Notes under the pieces: generated by a model
Told to the model about the DNA's origin: nothing
The model's database searches: none
The model's input: only the letters and a program-made list of their open reading frames with translations
Program-made: the position numbers and the translations under genes
Part shown: in pieces, positions 52,101 through 61,691 of the stretch
How positions within the stretch are numbered: position 1 is the stretch's first letter
How the letters are laid out: each line of letters opens with the position of its first letter
Origin: Bremerella sp. TYQ1
Lineage (GTDB): Bacteria > Planctomycetota > Planctomycetia > Pirellulales > Pirellulaceae
Length of the DNA stretch: 64,000 nt
Direction: 5' to 3'
Assembly: GCF_020150455.1 (NCBI RefSeq)
Contig: NZ_CP083740.1
Location: forward strand, 1,922,001 to 1,986,000

Positions 52101-55100
52101 GTGTCGTAGTCGAACGAGAGCAGGACGTTCTGGAAACCTTCTGCCCAAGCGTAGCCTGGAGTGACGTCGTCTTGACCGATCAGCGTGGTACCCCAGACTT
52201 CGACGGTGAACGTCTGATTGTCCGCGATACGGGTAATGCCAGTTGGCAACTGACCTTCGGAAATCCCGGAGAACTGCAGATCAGGGTTCGTTGGCGAAGC
52301 GACAGGAATGAGTCGGAAGTCGACCGCTTTCTGGTTCGTGGCTTCCACGTCGACCATCAATGGTGCATTGGCCGAGAACATATCGGAGGTCGAAGTTTCG
52401 ACCGCGTCGAACTGAACCTGGAACGGCGAACGATCTTGAGTCGTAGCGTAATGCACGAACGTGATCGTCAAACCGCCAGTGGTCGGATCGTTGTCGTAGC
52501 TGATCGACTGAACGTAGTCGAGAGCTTCAATCGCGGCGATGTTGGCGATCGAAAGCGTCAGTTCGTCCCCTTCAGGGTCGGTAAACTGACCATGGAAATC
52601 GTATTCCGCGTTCGAGTAGAACTTGGTGTAGAAAGCATCGTTTTCGGTACCAATTTCGGTCGCATCCAGATCGCTTTCGTCCACGATCGGCAGATCGACA
52701 CTACCAGTCAAAACGGGAGCTTCGTTGATGTCGCCCACGGTGACGGTGAACGTCTGGGTATCGAACAGCTTGTTCGTCCCGGCCGTTGGGCCGCCGTTGT
52801 CGGTGACTTTGATTTCGAGGCTGTACGATGGGGTGGACTCGAAGTCGATCGACGAGTTGTCGGCAATTGTGATGTTGCCGCTACCATCGATCTGGAACAC
52901 GCCATCGTCGTTACCGCTGACGATTTCGTAAGTGAACGAATCCCCTGCGTCTGGATCATCAACAGTGACGGTGCCGACGGCATCGTTATTGGAGGCGTCT
53001 TCCGAGATACCGAACTCCGTCACCACGTTGCTGATTTCAGGAGCTTCGTTGATGTCGTTGATCGTTACCGTGATCGACATCGGCGTGATGTTATTGACCG
53101 CATCAACTGCGTTCACGGTGAACGTGATCGAAGTGTTCGTCTCGAAGTCGAGGGCAGCGTTGTCGTCGATCGTGATTTCGCCGGTGTTTTCGTCGATGAC
53201 GAACGTACCGCTCGGGTCGTTGATCGTGTAGGTGACCGTTTCCCCTTCAGGGTCGGTCGCCGATACGGTTTGAACCACTGTGCTACCGGCTGCCGTGTTT
53301 TCGTCCAGCGTGAAGTCGTAGTTCATCGCGTCGAACGTCGCTGGCGGATTCTGGAAGACGCGAATCGTCAGCGTGAAACCGTCAGAGAAACCAAGATCAT
53401 CTTCCGAATCGAGGCTACCCATCGTTGGGTCGTCGCTGTAATCGAAGACCAGCGTGAAGATGCGTTCCTGGTTAGTGAAACCAGCATCTGGAACCGCTTG
53501 AATCAGCGAGATGGTTCCATCGGTACCGAGTGCGAAGTAGTCTGCCCCGGTTCCAGCCATGGCCCGCTGAGCGAACTCGATGCCGTTACCTTCAGGATCC
53601 ATCGCGTTGAGAACGCTGGAGATGTTGCCCAGGTTCGTCAGATCGTCCATGTCCTGACCGTCGACGAACTTGAAGGCAACGTCGAAGTTAGCGGTCGGGG
53701 TAGTGAAGATCGGCAATTCGTTCCGTGGGTTCACCGCAATGGTGATGTCGCCGGTCACGGTGCTGTTGGCTTCGCCTTGGCCGTCGTTGGCGGTGATCGT
53801 CAGCGTGATGCTGTCAGGATCGATTCCTTCCACGTCCAGCAAAGCGGCGTTATCGACAACGATCTTGCCGTTCTCAATCTTGAAGGCACCTGAGATATCG
53901 GTCGACGTGCCAGTGACCACTGCCGAATCAATCGTGTAGCTCAGGTTAGAAGCCGCATCGATATCGGCGAAGGCATTACTCAGGGTGTAAACTTCGTCAC
54001 CACTGTTGGCACCGAGCGAGCCGGTCTTCGTTTCGACGAATTCGTCGACGTTCACACCCGCAGGAGCGATGAACGTCGGCGTGTTGTTCTCGTCAGAGAC
54101 CGTGATAGTGATGGTCTGGGTCGTGATTCGGTTGTTCGTATCTTCCACGACCAGGTCGATCGTGAACTCGCCGTTCGTGCCGCCATTGGCATTCACGAAA
54201 TCGAAGGTCAGATCGGTTGCGTTGGCAACGACTACCTCGTAGCGGTCGTCGCTTGCGTCCATGTTGCCCTTGTCGTCGACGAGGACCAACTGGAACAAGC
54301 CAGCCAGTGCCGCACTCGAATTCGTGGCACTAGGAGCCAGCGAGAACGTGAACGCGTCTCCTTCCGGATCGCTCGCTTCAAAGACAGCGGCCGGAGTCAG
54401 GCTGTCGTTGACCATGACGCTGCCGTCAACGTTTTCGGCAATGTCAAAGTCGGTGCCGTTCGGCAGAGTGAAGACAGGCGCTTCGTTGTCGGTCACTTTG
54501 AACGTAAGCGTATAAGGACCGGTGCTCAGGTCTGGATCGTCAGTCAGTGTGCTGTTGTCGTCGTCAACATAGAAATCGATGGTGAACGTTCGTTCGCCGT
54601 TCATATCGAGATCGCCCGGCGAAAGCACCTGCAGCAGGGTAATCGTTCCGTCTGCATTCAACTGGAAGTAGCCGTCGACGTCTGTTGGCTGGCCCGACAT
54701 ACCGTCCGAATAGGTCAGCAAATCGCCTTCTGGATCGACCAGGCCGATTGGCAACGAGAAGCTTCCGACGTCGCCAGCGTCATCGACGTCCAGCAGCGAT
54801 ACGTTGGGAAGCGTTACCGTACCGCCTGGAATTGGTGGCAGTTCGTTCAAGTTGATCACGTTGACGGTGATCTCTTTTTCGGCGGTCAGCATGCCGGTGC
54901 CGTCATCGGTAGCTCGAACGGTGAGTGTGAAGCTTTGCGTTGCTTCAAAGTCGAGCAGGCTCGCGTCGTCAACAACAATATTGTTGCCGCTGATCGTGAA
55001 GGCACCATTAGGATCGCCACCAACGATCGAGAACGTCAGGTTATCGCCATCTTCATCGTCGAAGTAGTCCGTAAGAACCGCGGCCGTAGATCCATCGGTC

Positions 55101-57853
55101 GTGACTTCGGTGCTGGCATCGGAGTTTTCGTCGATCTCCAGCGTCACCGTGCCTGGGACAGCGGTCGGTGCGTCGTTTTCGTCGGTCAGATTGATCGTCA
55201 GCGTGTAGTTATCGCTCAGCTGGGAACCAACTTCGCCGGCACCGTCGCCATCGAGGTTATCCGTCACGCGAATTTCCAGCGTGAACGAATTGGTTGGGTT
55301 CTCGAAGTTGAGAACCGATTCGTCGGTCACGCGGACTTCGCCCGATGCCGGATCGATGGAGAAGAAGTTTTCGCCGGTACCGCCGGTGATCTCGAAGAGG
55401 AACGGAGGATCGTCGGCGTCCACGTCGGAAGCGGTGACGGTGGCGACCAACGTTCCATTGGCACTGTTTTCTGCCAGGTCGACGGTAGCATCGCTCGTGA
55501 TAACAGGGGCTTCGTTGACGTCGATCAGATTGATCGTAATCGTCTTGGTGACCGTGTTTTCAATACCAACTTCCGAAGCACTCTTCGTGTCGGTAACGGT
55601 CACGTCCAGGGTGTAGGACGTTTCGGTCTCGAAGTCGAGCATTGCACCGCTGGCAACGCTGATTTCGCCGGTGGCTGTGTCGATATCGAACAGCCCGGCT
55701 CCGGTTCCGCCGCTGATACCATATGTCAGGCTCGTATCATCGGCATCGACGTCGCTTGCACTGACCGAGTCGACAACGGTCATCGCGGCCGAATTTTCTT
55801 CGACTTCGAAGGTGTAGTTTTCTTGATCGAACGTCGGAGCTTCGTTGACGTCGTTGACGTTAATAGTCACCGTCTGCGTTGCCACCAGGCCAGCGCCGCC
55901 GAGACCATCGCCGAAGCTGTCGGTCACTTGAATTTCGACGGTGAACGAAGTCTTATCTTCGAAGTTCAGCTTCGTGACGTCCGCGACGGTAATTTGACCG
56001 GTGGCGGCGTCAATTGCAAACGCGCCTTCGTAACCGACATCGATGCCGGTGATTGCGTACGACAGCGTGTCGCCGGTGTCGTTACCATCGGCGACAACAC
56101 CACCTACCGAAGTCGTGTTCGGTGCGTTTTCGTCAACGTTGAAGAATTGACCAGGCGTGATCGTTGGCGGGGTGTTGCGGAAAACGGTGAACGCGGCTTG
56201 TCCCGAAACATTGCCGGCCGCATCGGTTGCGACGAACGTGAAGTTGTTTTCGCCGAGGGCCAAGTCGATGTCGAAGTCGGCCACGCTGAAGCTGACGTTA
56301 CCGGAGCCATCGGCTTTCTTCGAGGCGACGACGATCGAGTTGCTGTCGCGAATTTCAACCAGAGCGTTCGCTTCGGTGGTCGCACTGAAGGCGGCTTCGT
56401 CGGCGTCGGTCAGGTTGGCGTTGCCGGTTTGGTTATCCAGAACAATGCCGCTGACGTCGGCGGGAGCGACCGTATCGATCACGATCGACAAAGCAGCCGA
56501 TGCGGTACCGGTGTTGCCGGCGTCATCGGTCGCAGTGGTGGTGATGTCGTGCGAACCTTCGGTCAAGCCGGTCGAAGGCGTGAAGACTGCAATGCCGGAA
56601 GCATTGGCGACCACGGTTCCCAATACACCATCAATGCTCGATACGAACGTTACCGACGAGCCCGCTTCAGCAGTGACCGAAAGGGTTGGCGTGGTGTCGT
56701 TGGTCAGATCGTCGGCGTCGCTTTCACCGGAATCGCTGGCCGCGTCTAGATCCAGTCCGGTCGGAGCGACAGGAGCGGCGGTGTCGAACTCGAAGTCGAG
56801 CGAGAATGGCGTGATGCTCGTGTTGCCCAGTTCGTCCATCGTCGTGATGAGCAACGTTTGAGGACCACTGTTTTCGACAGTGCTTCCCAGCAGGGCGTCC
56901 AGGTCAGACATCCCCAGCGTGAAGTTGATTTGGTTGTTGGTAACGACGAGGCTCGAAATGGATGGGTTGTTGACCAGGTCAATGCTACCGCCGCTTCCAC
57001 CTTGGATCGAAACCTGGGCCGAGACAATCGTGCTGAAGTCGGTCACGACGCCGGTGATGCCGGTCAGGTCGTTGGTCAGGTTGTCGCTCGCCGATACGCC
57101 GGTGTCGACGGCAACCGACGCTTGCACGGCTGGTGCTTCGTTATCGCCGATCAGATCGACGATCAGCGGAGCACGACCCTTGTTTGCTTCGACATAACCA
57201 ACTTCCCAGCCGTCGACGCGACCATTCATGTTGGCATCGAATGCAGGATTGTACTGCGACTCGTTGAAGTTGATGCCGTACACGGTTTGGAAGTACATGG
57301 CCGTGTTATGGTTGCCGGCACCGCGTGCTTGCAGTTCGGCGGCGACGGCTCGCATGTATTCGTTTTCGGAAACGGTTCCGTTGTTATCGATCGAACCGAA
57401 GTGCATGACCTCGGCGAGGAACCCACCGGCGCCTGACGTGCCACCAACTTGAATGGTGAAGTTCTGGCCAGCCGAGACTTGGAACAACACCAAGCTATCG
57501 AGCGTACCGCTCGAGTTGGCGTAGGCCTGCATCAGCGGGACATGGTTGGCTGGATTGTTGCGATCGGTGTCCTGGATAAAGACGAGTGGAATCGCAGGAT
57601 CCAGATTACCGCTGGTTCCCTTGATTCGCAGCGCCACGATCCCGGTTCCCGAATTGCCAGCCACTTCCAGCTGCATGTCGCGGGTATCGCCGGGGGAAGC
57701 GATTTCCAGGTTGTCGACAAAGTCGAGCGTGTTCGCGGCCAACAAGTCGCGAATCTCAAGGCTTTCCAATCGCATCGAGCGGGAACCGCGGACGGATTTA
57801 CGCGGCTTCTTGGTAGCGACGGAATTATTACGAACGAGAGTAGTGTTCTTCAT
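49172..57853 (-). CDS. giant cadherin-repeat/dockerin surface protein with protease-like domain
   Basis: A 2893-aa protein from ATG 57853; the frame is open to 57991 but the N-terminus is best placed at MKNTTLVRNNS. The signature RLESLEIRDLLA (about 28-39) is the planctomycete export motif. About a dozen cadherin-type repeats follow, each with DVNEAP-like linkers and D-x-D calcium sites (for example NEAPTFDQENYTFEVEENSA). Near the C-terminus there are two dockerin-like calcium loops (DVNDDGKISLADYGQFVTAY and DFDNNGKVGLSDFGFFVQNY), a HELGHLYGFMSH metzincin-like motif, and an acidic end. It probably forms long calcium-stiffened surface or extracellular fibres. Confidence 0.9.
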   Translation of the reverse strand: MKNTTLVRNNSVATKKPRKSVRGSRSMRLESLEIRDLLAANTLDFVDNLEIASPGDTRDMQLEVAGNSGTGIVALRIKGTSGNLDPAIPLVFIQDTDRNNPANHVPLMQAYANSSGTLDSLVLFQVSAGQNFTIQVGGTSGAGGFLAEVMHFGSIDNNGTVSENEYMRAVAAELQARGAGNHNTAMYFQTVYGINFNESQYNPAFDANMNGRVDGWEVGYVEANKGRAPLIVDLIGDNEAPAVQASVAVDTGVSASDNLTNDLTGITGVVTDFSTIVSAQVSIQGGSGGSIDLVNNPSISSLVVTNNQINFTLGMSDLDALLGSTVENSGPQTLLITTMDELGNTSITPFSLDFEFDTAAPVAPTGLDLDAASDSGESDADDLTNDTTPTLSVTAEAGSSVTFVSSIDGVLGTVVANASGIAVFTPSTGLTEGSHDITTTATDDAGNTGTASAALSIVIDTVAPADVSGIVLDNQTGNANLTDADEAAFSATTEANALVEIRDSNSIVVASKKADGSGNVSFSVADFDIDLALGENNFTFVATDAAGNVSGQAAFTVFRNTPPTITPGQFFNVDENAPNTTSVGGVVADGNDTGDTLSYAITGIDVGYEGAFAIDAATGQITVADVTKLNFEDKTSFTVEIQVTDSFGDGLGGAGLVATQTVTINVNDVNEAPTFDQENYTFEVEENSAAMTVVDSVSASDVDADDTSLTYGISGGTGAGLFDIDTATGEISVASGAMLDFETETSYTLDVTVTDTKSASEVGIENTVTKTITINLIDVNEAPVITSDATVDLAENSANGTLVATVTASDVDADDPPFLFEITGGTGENFFSIDPASGEVRVTDESVLNFENPTNSFTLEIRVTDNLDGDGAGEVGSQLSDNYTLTINLTDENDAPTAVPGTVTLEIDENSDASTEVTTDGSTAAVLTDYFDDEDGDNLTFSIVGGDPNGAFTISGNNIVVDDASLLDFEATQSFTLTVRATDDGTGMLTAEKEITVNVINLNELPPIPGGTVTLPNVSLLDVDDAGDVGSFSLPIGLVDPEGDLLTYSDGMSGQPTDVDGYFQLNADGTITLLQVLSPGDLDMNGERTFTIDFYVDDDNSTLTDDPDLSTGPYTLTFKVTDNEAPVFTLPNGTDFDIAENVDGSVMVNDSLTPAAVFEASDPEGDAFTFSLAPSATNSSAALAGLFQLVLVDDKGNMDASDDRYEVVVANATDLTFDFVNANGGTNGEFTIDLVVEDTNNRITTQTITITVSDENNTPTFIAPAGVNVDEFVETKTGSLGANSGDEVYTLSNAFADIDAASNLSYTIDSAVVTGTSTDISGAFKIENGKIVVDNAALLDVEGIDPDSITLTITANDGQGEANSTVTGDITIAVNPRNELPIFTTPTANFDVAFKFVDGQDMDDLTNLGNISSVLNAMDPEGNGIEFAQRAMAGTGADYFALGTDGTISLIQAVPDAGFTNQERIFTLVFDYSDDPTMGSLDSEDDLGFSDGFTLTIRVFQNPPATFDAMNYDFTLDENTAAGSTVVQTVSATDPEGETVTYTINDPSGTFVIDENTGEITIDDNAALDFETNTSITFTVNAVDAVNNITPMSITVTINDINEAPEISNVVTEFGISEDASNNDAVGTVTVDDPDAGDSFTYEIVSGNDDGVFQIDGSGNITIADNSSIDFESTPSYSLEIKVTDNGGPTAGTNKLFDTQTFTVTVGDINEAPVLTGSVDLPIVDESDLDATEIGTENDAFYTKFYSNAEYDFHGQFTDPEGDELTLSIANIAAIEALDYVQSISYDNDPTTGGLTITFVHYATTQDRSPFQVQFDAVETSTSDMFSANAPLMVDVEATNQKAVDFRLIPVASPTNPDLQFSGISEGQLPTGITRIADNQTFTVEVWGTTLIGQDDVTPGYAWAEGFQNVLLSFDYDTSLVSTSVSQVFTPLQILGTPIVENGEVYETQASFGQDETLPAGVTSRGYKGEYVRLMYINFTVNDGIDLDGLTLEDLVSIDLADLANTQINLNGSEVGDDPSNPNFAGTTPDVRRDDAFSANVIAEQTDVIYPNVEIVDAVTFTVSVGESNAIVAVGPNGSKIGGAEVTGQFGVGQGNGNLTGLTGEVYVVFDNPSDPTSLEIIGGELTLTDISGKNFRPGEPTTSGGDPLTGSSDGTPANFGLLTDVPNGDGNVTTVQTAVRETTIRIAGSPSISLTGDSSAGGGATFDSSSVGLGIASGFADIMTLNKSTFDLGSERNTLEGDVLASTGVESSTLVSNASGTAHTLTLNLARLLDRAFSVDGNSIDAEIFYNSVVTLDAGGGVPLQGTAFVKDGQPLEDGSGVFVTVNKERSQTNANGEVSILPDSAEWASEWDSLWIEVWGNTADAAGVYGGTVDLGYNTSLYTATQIEYASSMSTNRTGIIDDATGTITGLGSQTSQTDLGNGSFVLLGRVKLEALPSDAGININIDEDFEAESLGLTVDNAKVMLTSIGTVDADITSTADVDIWGVAYDVNDDGKISLADYGQFVTAYGRSSLENNDGLVAALDFDNNGKVGLSDFGFFVQNYGKNKADGSSLIYPEQFTRTWLGSNIELDGPDTLQQVFDKAVSDWQDALGWEEPIDVKLVVKDFGDAQLGEAELLQLDENGLPQFGILTLDDDGAGLGWSSDLDGGPAEGQYDLYTVILHELGHLYGFMSHYVGFSDNVVTDHEGNKIFVGADFVAMLDDYAHHLDSAEHAGDVMNATLDPGQRKLISALDVQILETAYASASADHTLVTGGTAALHAATTSQTIVEELPSVAQTPVVTESTNPVSFVFDNVVDVETVSGRHGLEAPLAPAVYNELIRNGVRVTTSSSAEVQQQMDDIDSAVATLAVDGSELLLADSVQEADYFATEDDSTNVDDLFADWDFDSDLDG

Positions 57854-58675
57854 GCTTTGCACCAACGGCCAATCAAAGTTCCCGGGGAATGGTCGGTTTG
57901 CAGTGTGTGAGTGGAGAGTGGGTTTTACGAAGACCAGGTAAGAGGGGATGAGCCTAGTCTTGAGACTCCGTATTCTGAACAGACAGTCCACCTGGGTTAG
58001 AGAGGAATGCTCGGATCAGGTAGTTCCATTAAAATCAGCGGTTGTATCAAATTCAATGAATTACTAGCCGATCCATTGCCCATTCTTCCCATTTTGCCTT
58101 CGCAGCGTAAAAAATTGGGGCTATAGGGTAGAGATGCCCTCTGGATGGACTTAATCGATCTATCACACTTTTTCCGTAACCTGTTTACCTAGTAATGGTT
58201 ACGACTATTTCCATGCGTTCCTTCGTTGCCTGGACACTCGGACCGGCCATGATGCGAAGCTAGCGTCTATAGCGATTTTAGGAGTTCCGAGGCCCCCTCT
58301 TGCGCAAAATGAGCTTCTGGTTTTAACGTGACCACCTAGAAGGGGAGGTCATTCTGAATGGGCTCGAAATGAGCCATATCTGGACTAGTTTTTCCAACCG
58401 TCAAGGTCGCTGCCAGCACCCCAGAAGGGCTGATAACAAAATAGAGAACCTACGCTGACTTTGCGTGCGGTATAGCAGTAAAGCAAGTGATATCCGGCAC
58501 TTCCGTCAAACTTTTGATGGCCGCGAAACCGAATCCAATACGGAAAACGCGTTCGTCCGGTCTAGCGTGCAAATTGCACAGATCACCATCGAGCGTTGCA
58601 TACGGAACTCACACAACGTTGTACTTCGCCCGCGGAACGACCCGCCGGGGGTACTAAGTACAAGGAATGGGAAAC
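57854..58675. other. long divergent promoter region
   Basis: 822 bases lie between the giant surface gene (minus) and the first porin (plus). The ORF at 58465-58857 overlaps the porin start in another frame and has no protein-like pattern. An imperfect inverted repeat, GTAACC ... GGTTAC, lies around 58176-58202. The length suggests complex control of the two surface genes. Confidence 0.45.
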
Positions 58676-60037
58676 ATGCTCCGTCGAATCGCGACTGCCA
58701 CCTTGGCAATCGGCGGCCTGATTTCAGGCCTCAATACGGCACCACTTTCAGCCCAGGAACTTGCTTCCCCCGAGGCATCGCAACCGGTGTGGAATGTCGA
58801 GCCGACCCACTATGCCGAAACAACTGCCAACGAAATGGCCGCCTCGGAAGCCGTTGAGATGCAGCTTTCGAACTGCGGTGTATGCGAAACCGATAGTTGC
58901 GGTTCGTACTGGGACCAATGTTGTTCGAACAATTGGTTTGCCGACGGGTGGCTCGAACAGGGATATACCGCTAATCCCGATCATCCCAACAGCAATTTCA
59001 ACGGCCCACTTGGCTTCAACGACCGAGCCGACGATTACCAGTTGAATCAGCTTTACCTGACGTTTGGTAAGCATATCGACGAAGACGCTTGTCAGTTCGA
59101 CATCGGCGGCCGCGTTGACGTCTTATACGGTACCGACTATTTCTGGGTGGAATCGCGCGGGCTGGAACGCGAACGCGACAATTCCCGAAAATGGAACGGC
59201 CAAGGCCCTCGACAAAACGGTGACCGAGCCCTCAATGGCCTGGCTTTGCCGCAGTTTTATGCCGAAGCATTCCTGCCGGTCGGCGCGGGACTGAAAACCA
59301 AAGTGGGTCACTTTTACTCGCTGCTGGGCTACGAAACCGTACCAGCTCCAGAGAACTTCTTCTATTCGCACAGCTACAGCTACGTTTACGGTAACCCCAA
59401 GACGCATACCGGCTTTGTCACTTCCTACAGCCCGACCGACTGCTTTGAAATCCAAGCAGGTATGACCAACGGGTGGGATAACTTCGAGACAATCGACGAC
59501 AAGTATGGCTTCCTGTTTGGTGCCAGCTGGAGCAACGGTGTCACAGGGCTTTCTTATGCCATGCACAATGGTGCCGGCGAAGAAGCTGGAGAAGGCGATG
59601 TCTATGCTCACACGATTGTGTACACCCGCAAGCTGGGCTACCGCTGGAACTACGCTTTAGTCCACGACTACGGCATCGAGCAAGATGGCTTCTTGAACGA
59701 CTCGTTCATGACCGAAGACGCGAAGTACTATAGCTTCACGAACTATCTGTACTACGACTGGAGCAACGAACTCTCTTTCGGTGGTCGATTTGAATGGTTC
59801 TGCGACGAAGACAACTCGCGAATCCAGCAAGTTCCTGTTGGCCTGCTGTTCTCCGGTCGTAACTACTACAACGTGACGCTGGGTGCCAACTGGAAACCAT
59901 GCGAACACGTGCTCGTTCGTCCTGAAGCTCGCTATGACTGGTCGGATCTCAATCCGATCGGCACCACAGGCGTGTTCAACGACTTCACCAAGGACGACAT
60001 GTACACCTTCGCGGTGGACGTGATCTTGTTCTTCTAA
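58676..60037 (+). CDS. BBP2-type beta-barrel porin, copy 1
   Basis: A 453-aa outer-membrane protein. ATG 58676 is preferred to ATG 58667 because AAGGA directly abuts the latter. The signal peptide MLRRIATATLAIGGLISGLN ... LSAQ is followed by a Cys-rich segment (CGVCETDSCGSYWDQCCSNN) and then a barrel domain of the putative beta-barrel porin-2 (BBP2) family: GGRVDVLYGTDYFWVESRGL, ALPQFYAEAFLPVGAGLKTK, VGHFYSLLGYETVPAPENFF, YSHSYSYVYGNPKTHTGFVT. It ends in Phe (VDVILFF), the usual barrel signal. It is a paralogue of the next gene. Confidence 0.9.
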   Translation: MLRRIATATLAIGGLISGLNTAPLSAQELASPEASQPVWNVEPTHYAETTANEMAASEAVEMQLSNCGVCETDSCGSYWDQCCSNNWFADGWLEQGYTANPDHPNSNFNGPLGFNDRADDYQLNQLYLTFGKHIDEDACQFDIGGRVDVLYGTDYFWVESRGLERERDNSRKWNGQGPRQNGDRALNGLALPQFYAEAFLPVGAGLKTKVGHFYSLLGYETVPAPENFFYSHSYSYVYGNPKTHTGFVTSYSPTDCFEIQAGMTNGWDNFETIDDKYGFLFGASWSNGVTGLSYAMHNGAGEEAGEGDVYAHTIVYTRKLGYRWNYALVHDYGIEQDGFLNDSFMTEDAKYYSFTNYLYYDWSNELSFGGRFEWFCDEDNSRIQQVPVGLLFSGRNYYNVTLGANWKPCEHVLVRPEARYDWSDLNPIGTTGVFNDFTKDDMYTFAVDVILFF

Positions 60038-60224
60038 GAGCTGGAAAGCGAGTGCTTGCTACGTAGGGGACCGACAGCGACTGCTATCGTCGCTGTCATC
60101 GGAATCGTGCAAATCGGAATAAATCGGATCAACCGGTAGGGGCGGAAAGACCGATACGAATCATACGATTTGTAGGATCGCCCCCCTAAGGTTTGCGCGG
60201 AACCGCAACCGGTAGTAGCAACCG

Positions 60225-61625
60225 ATGAAACATATCCGAATTCTGAAGAGCGCCTGTTGGTCCGTCGTCGTGGCAAGTCTCATGACGGCATCGACGTTTG
60301 CCCAGTCACCACCTCCGAGTGTGGCTCCTCGTGCGGGATCCGTCGTTCAGCCCACGTCCGCATTGATCCCAGCGTCTTCCATCGCGCTGGAGCATGACTA
60401 TACCGCCGTCGAAAGTGGTACCGCCTGCTGCGGCGACGCTAGCTGCATGGGCTGCGAGAGTGTCTGCAGTTCCCCTTGCTGGAACTTTTGTGACCAGTGG
60501 TTTGTCGACGGATGGCTCGAACAAGGCTTCACCGGCAATCCAGATTCCGACGGTGGACTGATCGGTCCGGCAGGCACCAACGGCCCGCTGATCTTCAACG
60601 ATCAAGCCAATGAATACATGCTCAACCAGTTGTACTTCACCTTCGGCCGCGAAGTCCGTCAGGATGCGTGCGAATGGGATCTGGGTGGTCGTGTCGATGT
60701 GCTTTACGGTACCGACTATTACTTCATTCAGTCGACCGGATTGGAAACGTACGACGACAACTCGCAGAAATGGAACAGCGGAAACGGTCCACGTAACGGC
60801 GGCAATGCAGGCCTCTACGGCTTGGCTCTACCGCAGTTCTACGTCGAAGCGAACGTTCCCTGGGGGAATGGCTTGAATGTCAAAGCTGGCCATTTCTACA
60901 CCATCATGGGTTACGAATCGGTGATGGCCCCTGAGAACTTCTTCTACTCGCATTCCTACATGATGCAGTATGGCGAACCGTTCACGCATACCGGTATCCT
61001 CGGTAGCTATCCCACTTCGTCTTGCCTGACTTGGTACGGCGGTATCACTCGTGGTTGGAACACGTTCGATCAACCGAACGGTCAAGTCGGCTTCCTGGGT
61101 GGTTTCCGCTGGGTGAGCCCGCACGAAGCGACGAAGCTGGCGTTCACACTGCATACCGGCAGCGAAGATCCTACCGGCGAAAACAACCGCACGACTTATA
61201 GCCTGGTCTTCCAGCAACGTATCAACCAATGCTGGACTTATGTCCTGGAGCACAATCTGGGCACGGAAGAAAACGCCCGTCTGACCACGTCCAACACGCT
61301 GGGGCCTGCGACTTGGTACGGTCTGACGAACTACTTGTATTACACCGTCGATCCATGCTTGGACTTGGGTGTTCGTTTCGAGTGGTTCGACGATCGCGAC
61401 AACGCTCGTGTCTTCGGCGTATCGAACGACAATGTCGCCCAAGGGGGAAGCTACTACGCATTAACGCTGGGAGCGAACTATCACCCCAACTCGTGGTTCA
61501 TCCTGCGTCCGGAAGCTCGCTGGGACTACAGCGACTTGACCGCCCCAGGCATCAACGGTGCGTTCAACAACGGCACCTCGAAAGATCAGTTCACGATCGG
61601 CTTCGACCTGATCACGATCTTCTAA
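60225..61625 (+). CDS. BBP2-type beta-barrel porin, copy 2
   Basis: A 466-aa paralogue of copy 1, 187 bases downstream. Signal peptide: MKHIRILKSACWSVVVASLM ... TFAQ. The Cys-rich N-terminal segment (CCGDASCMGCESVCSSPCWN) and barrel blocks (GGRVDVLYGTDYYFIQSTGL, ALPQFYVEANVPWGNGLNVK, AGHFYTIMGYESVMAPENFF) align with copy 1 throughout. It ends in Phe (FDLITIF). It probably forms an outer-membrane channel. The Cys-rich stretch before the barrel is unusual for a Gram-negative porin and may form disulphides or bind metal. Confidence 0.9.
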   Translation: MKHIRILKSACWSVVVASLMTASTFAQSPPPSVAPRAGSVVQPTSALIPASSIALEHDYTAVESGTACCGDASCMGCESVCSSPCWNFCDQWFVDGWLEQGFTGNPDSDGGLIGPAGTNGPLIFNDQANEYMLNQLYFTFGREVRQDACEWDLGGRVDVLYGTDYYFIQSTGLETYDDNSQKWNSGNGPRNGGNAGLYGLALPQFYVEANVPWGNGLNVKAGHFYTIMGYESVMAPENFFYSHSYMMQYGEPFTHTGILGSYPTSSCLTWYGGITRGWNTFDQPNGQVGFLGGFRWVSPHEATKLAFTLHTGSEDPTGENNRTTYSLVFQQRINQCWTYVLEHNLGTEENARLTTSNTLGPATWYGLTNYLYYTVDPCLDLGVRFEWFDDRDNARVFGVSNDNVAQGGSYYALTLGANYHPNSWFILRPEARWDYSDLTAPGINGAFNNGTSKDQFTIGFDLITIF

Positions 61626-61691
61626 ACAGCAAATCGCAATGCAGAAACACGCTGCCAGTTTAAGAGACCTAGCAGCGTATGCGAATCGAAT

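Noticed and set aside
49262..56861. Long plus-strand ORFs (635, 773, 604 aa) opposite the giant surface gene
   Set aside because: They lie antisense to a clear cadherin-repeat coding frame, have Val/Arg/Asp-rich compositions typical of reverse-complement shadows, and show no domain.
58465..58857. 130-aa plus-strand ORF upstream of porin 1
   Set aside because: Runs into the porin gene in another frame and has no coding-like pattern.
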